Origin: Stagnihabitans sp038231775 | GTDB lineage: Bacteria; Pseudomonadota; Alphaproteobacteria; Rhodobacterales; Rhodobacteraceae | Length of the DNA: 5,918 bases | Assembly: GCA_038231775.1 (NCBI GenBank) | Contig: JBBRKS010000223.1 | Location: 1-5,918, forward strand | Direction of reading: 5' to 3' | Shown: positions 5,770-5,918 of the stretch, one piece after another | Numbering within the stretch: position 1 is the first letter of the stretch | How the letters are laid out: each line of letters starts with the position of its first letter | Program-made: the position numbers and the translations under genes | The notes under the pieces: generated by a model | The model's database searches: none | What the model was told of the DNA's origin: nothing | What the model saw: the letters and a program-made list of their open reading frames with translations, nothing else

Positions 5770-5918
5770 TGGTGAGGTTGCGGATTTCGCGGAGAATGGG
5801 CGCTGATTTCGCGCGATCGTGGGCACGCGTTTCGCGCCATGCTGGGCAGCCATTTCACGGGATCGCGGGCAGGCTGGCCGACGCTTTCATGGAGTCAGGC
5901 TTGAGCGATTTGGTCAAG
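5767..5918 (+). mobile_element. Probable left end of an IS21-family element (continues past the window)
   Basis: From about 5767-5770 the IS6-type coding similarity ends and a sequence starting TGATGGTGAGG leads into tandem repeats of the ATTTCGCG...TGGGCA type. Multiple short terminal repeats that bind the transposase are a known feature of IS21-family ends, and similar arrays precede istA in many proteobacterial copies as I remember them. The boundary, within 3 bases, interrupts the IS6-type gene, so the element appears to be inserted into it. An ATG at 5889 opens a frame to the window edge (10 codons, MESGLSDLVK), but it has no ribosome site and I do not assign it. The other end, the target duplication and istA/istB lie outside. 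Confidence 0.55.
5780..5870 (+). repeat. Four tandem 22-23 base degenerate repeats
   Basis: Units at about 5780-5801, 5802-5824, 5825-5847 and 5848-5870 share the pattern RTTTCRCG, a short variable stretch, then GGGC, usually followed by A. TTTC recurs at 5785, 5807, 5830 and 5853, a spacing of 22, 23 and 23 bases, or about two helical turns, so bound proteins would line up on one face. They are best explained as transposase-binding repeats of an IS21-type end. Confidence 0.8.

Noticed and set aside
5780..5870. CRISPR array
   Set aside because: The repeats are directly adjacent and degenerate, with no spacers of constant length between them; transposase-binding repeats explain them better.
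1..5918. tRNA, rRNA or riboswitch genes
   Set aside because: I saw no tRNA-like cloverleaf ends, rRNA signature or recognisable riboswitch core on either strand when reading by eye.

Overview
The window looks like accessory DNA from an alphaproteobacterium, probably Rhodobacterales-like. This placement is inferred from the high GC content, the type of proteins and the mix of insertion-sequence (IS) remnants. No ribosomal or other marker gene is present to confirm it.

Layout. (1) Positions 1-2145, minus strand: one uninterrupted reading frame of 715 codons that runs off the left edge. I do not recognise the protein as a named family. It has a central PD-(D/E)xK-type nuclease core of the QxK (Mrr-like) kind, set between two glycine/alanine-rich hydrophobic regions. 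It is the main candidate for something undescribed. (2) Positions 2146-2480: IS debris. There is the C-terminal part of an IS5-type transposase, broken at both ends, and a possible IS3-type terminus. (3) Positions 2599-5140, minus strand: a compact three-gene unit. Its order is a small secreted protein of unknown function, a gluconate 2-dehydrogenase subunit 3-like protein with a Tat-like signal, and a GMC-family flavin dehydrogenase with a four-cysteine motif. The last two overlap by 4 bases and probably form a periplasmic alcohol/sugar dehydrogenase in which the small subunit carries the large one across the membrane. The cytochrome c partner often found with such pairs is not in the window; IS debris begins where it would be expected. 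(4) Positions 5141-5550: a promoter-like region, then a stretch with no convincing gene. (5) Positions 5552-5918, plus strand: a fragment of an IS6-type transposase that stops abruptly where tandem 22-23 base repeats begin. These repeats look like the left end of an IS21-family element continuing past the right edge.

The dehydrogenase unit therefore sits between IS scars on both sides, and the nuclease-like gene begins 44 bases beyond one of them. Hand counts of sample lines suggest the left gene is lower in GC than the dehydrogenase gene (about 56% against about 71% over three 60-base lines each), in keeping with separate histories.
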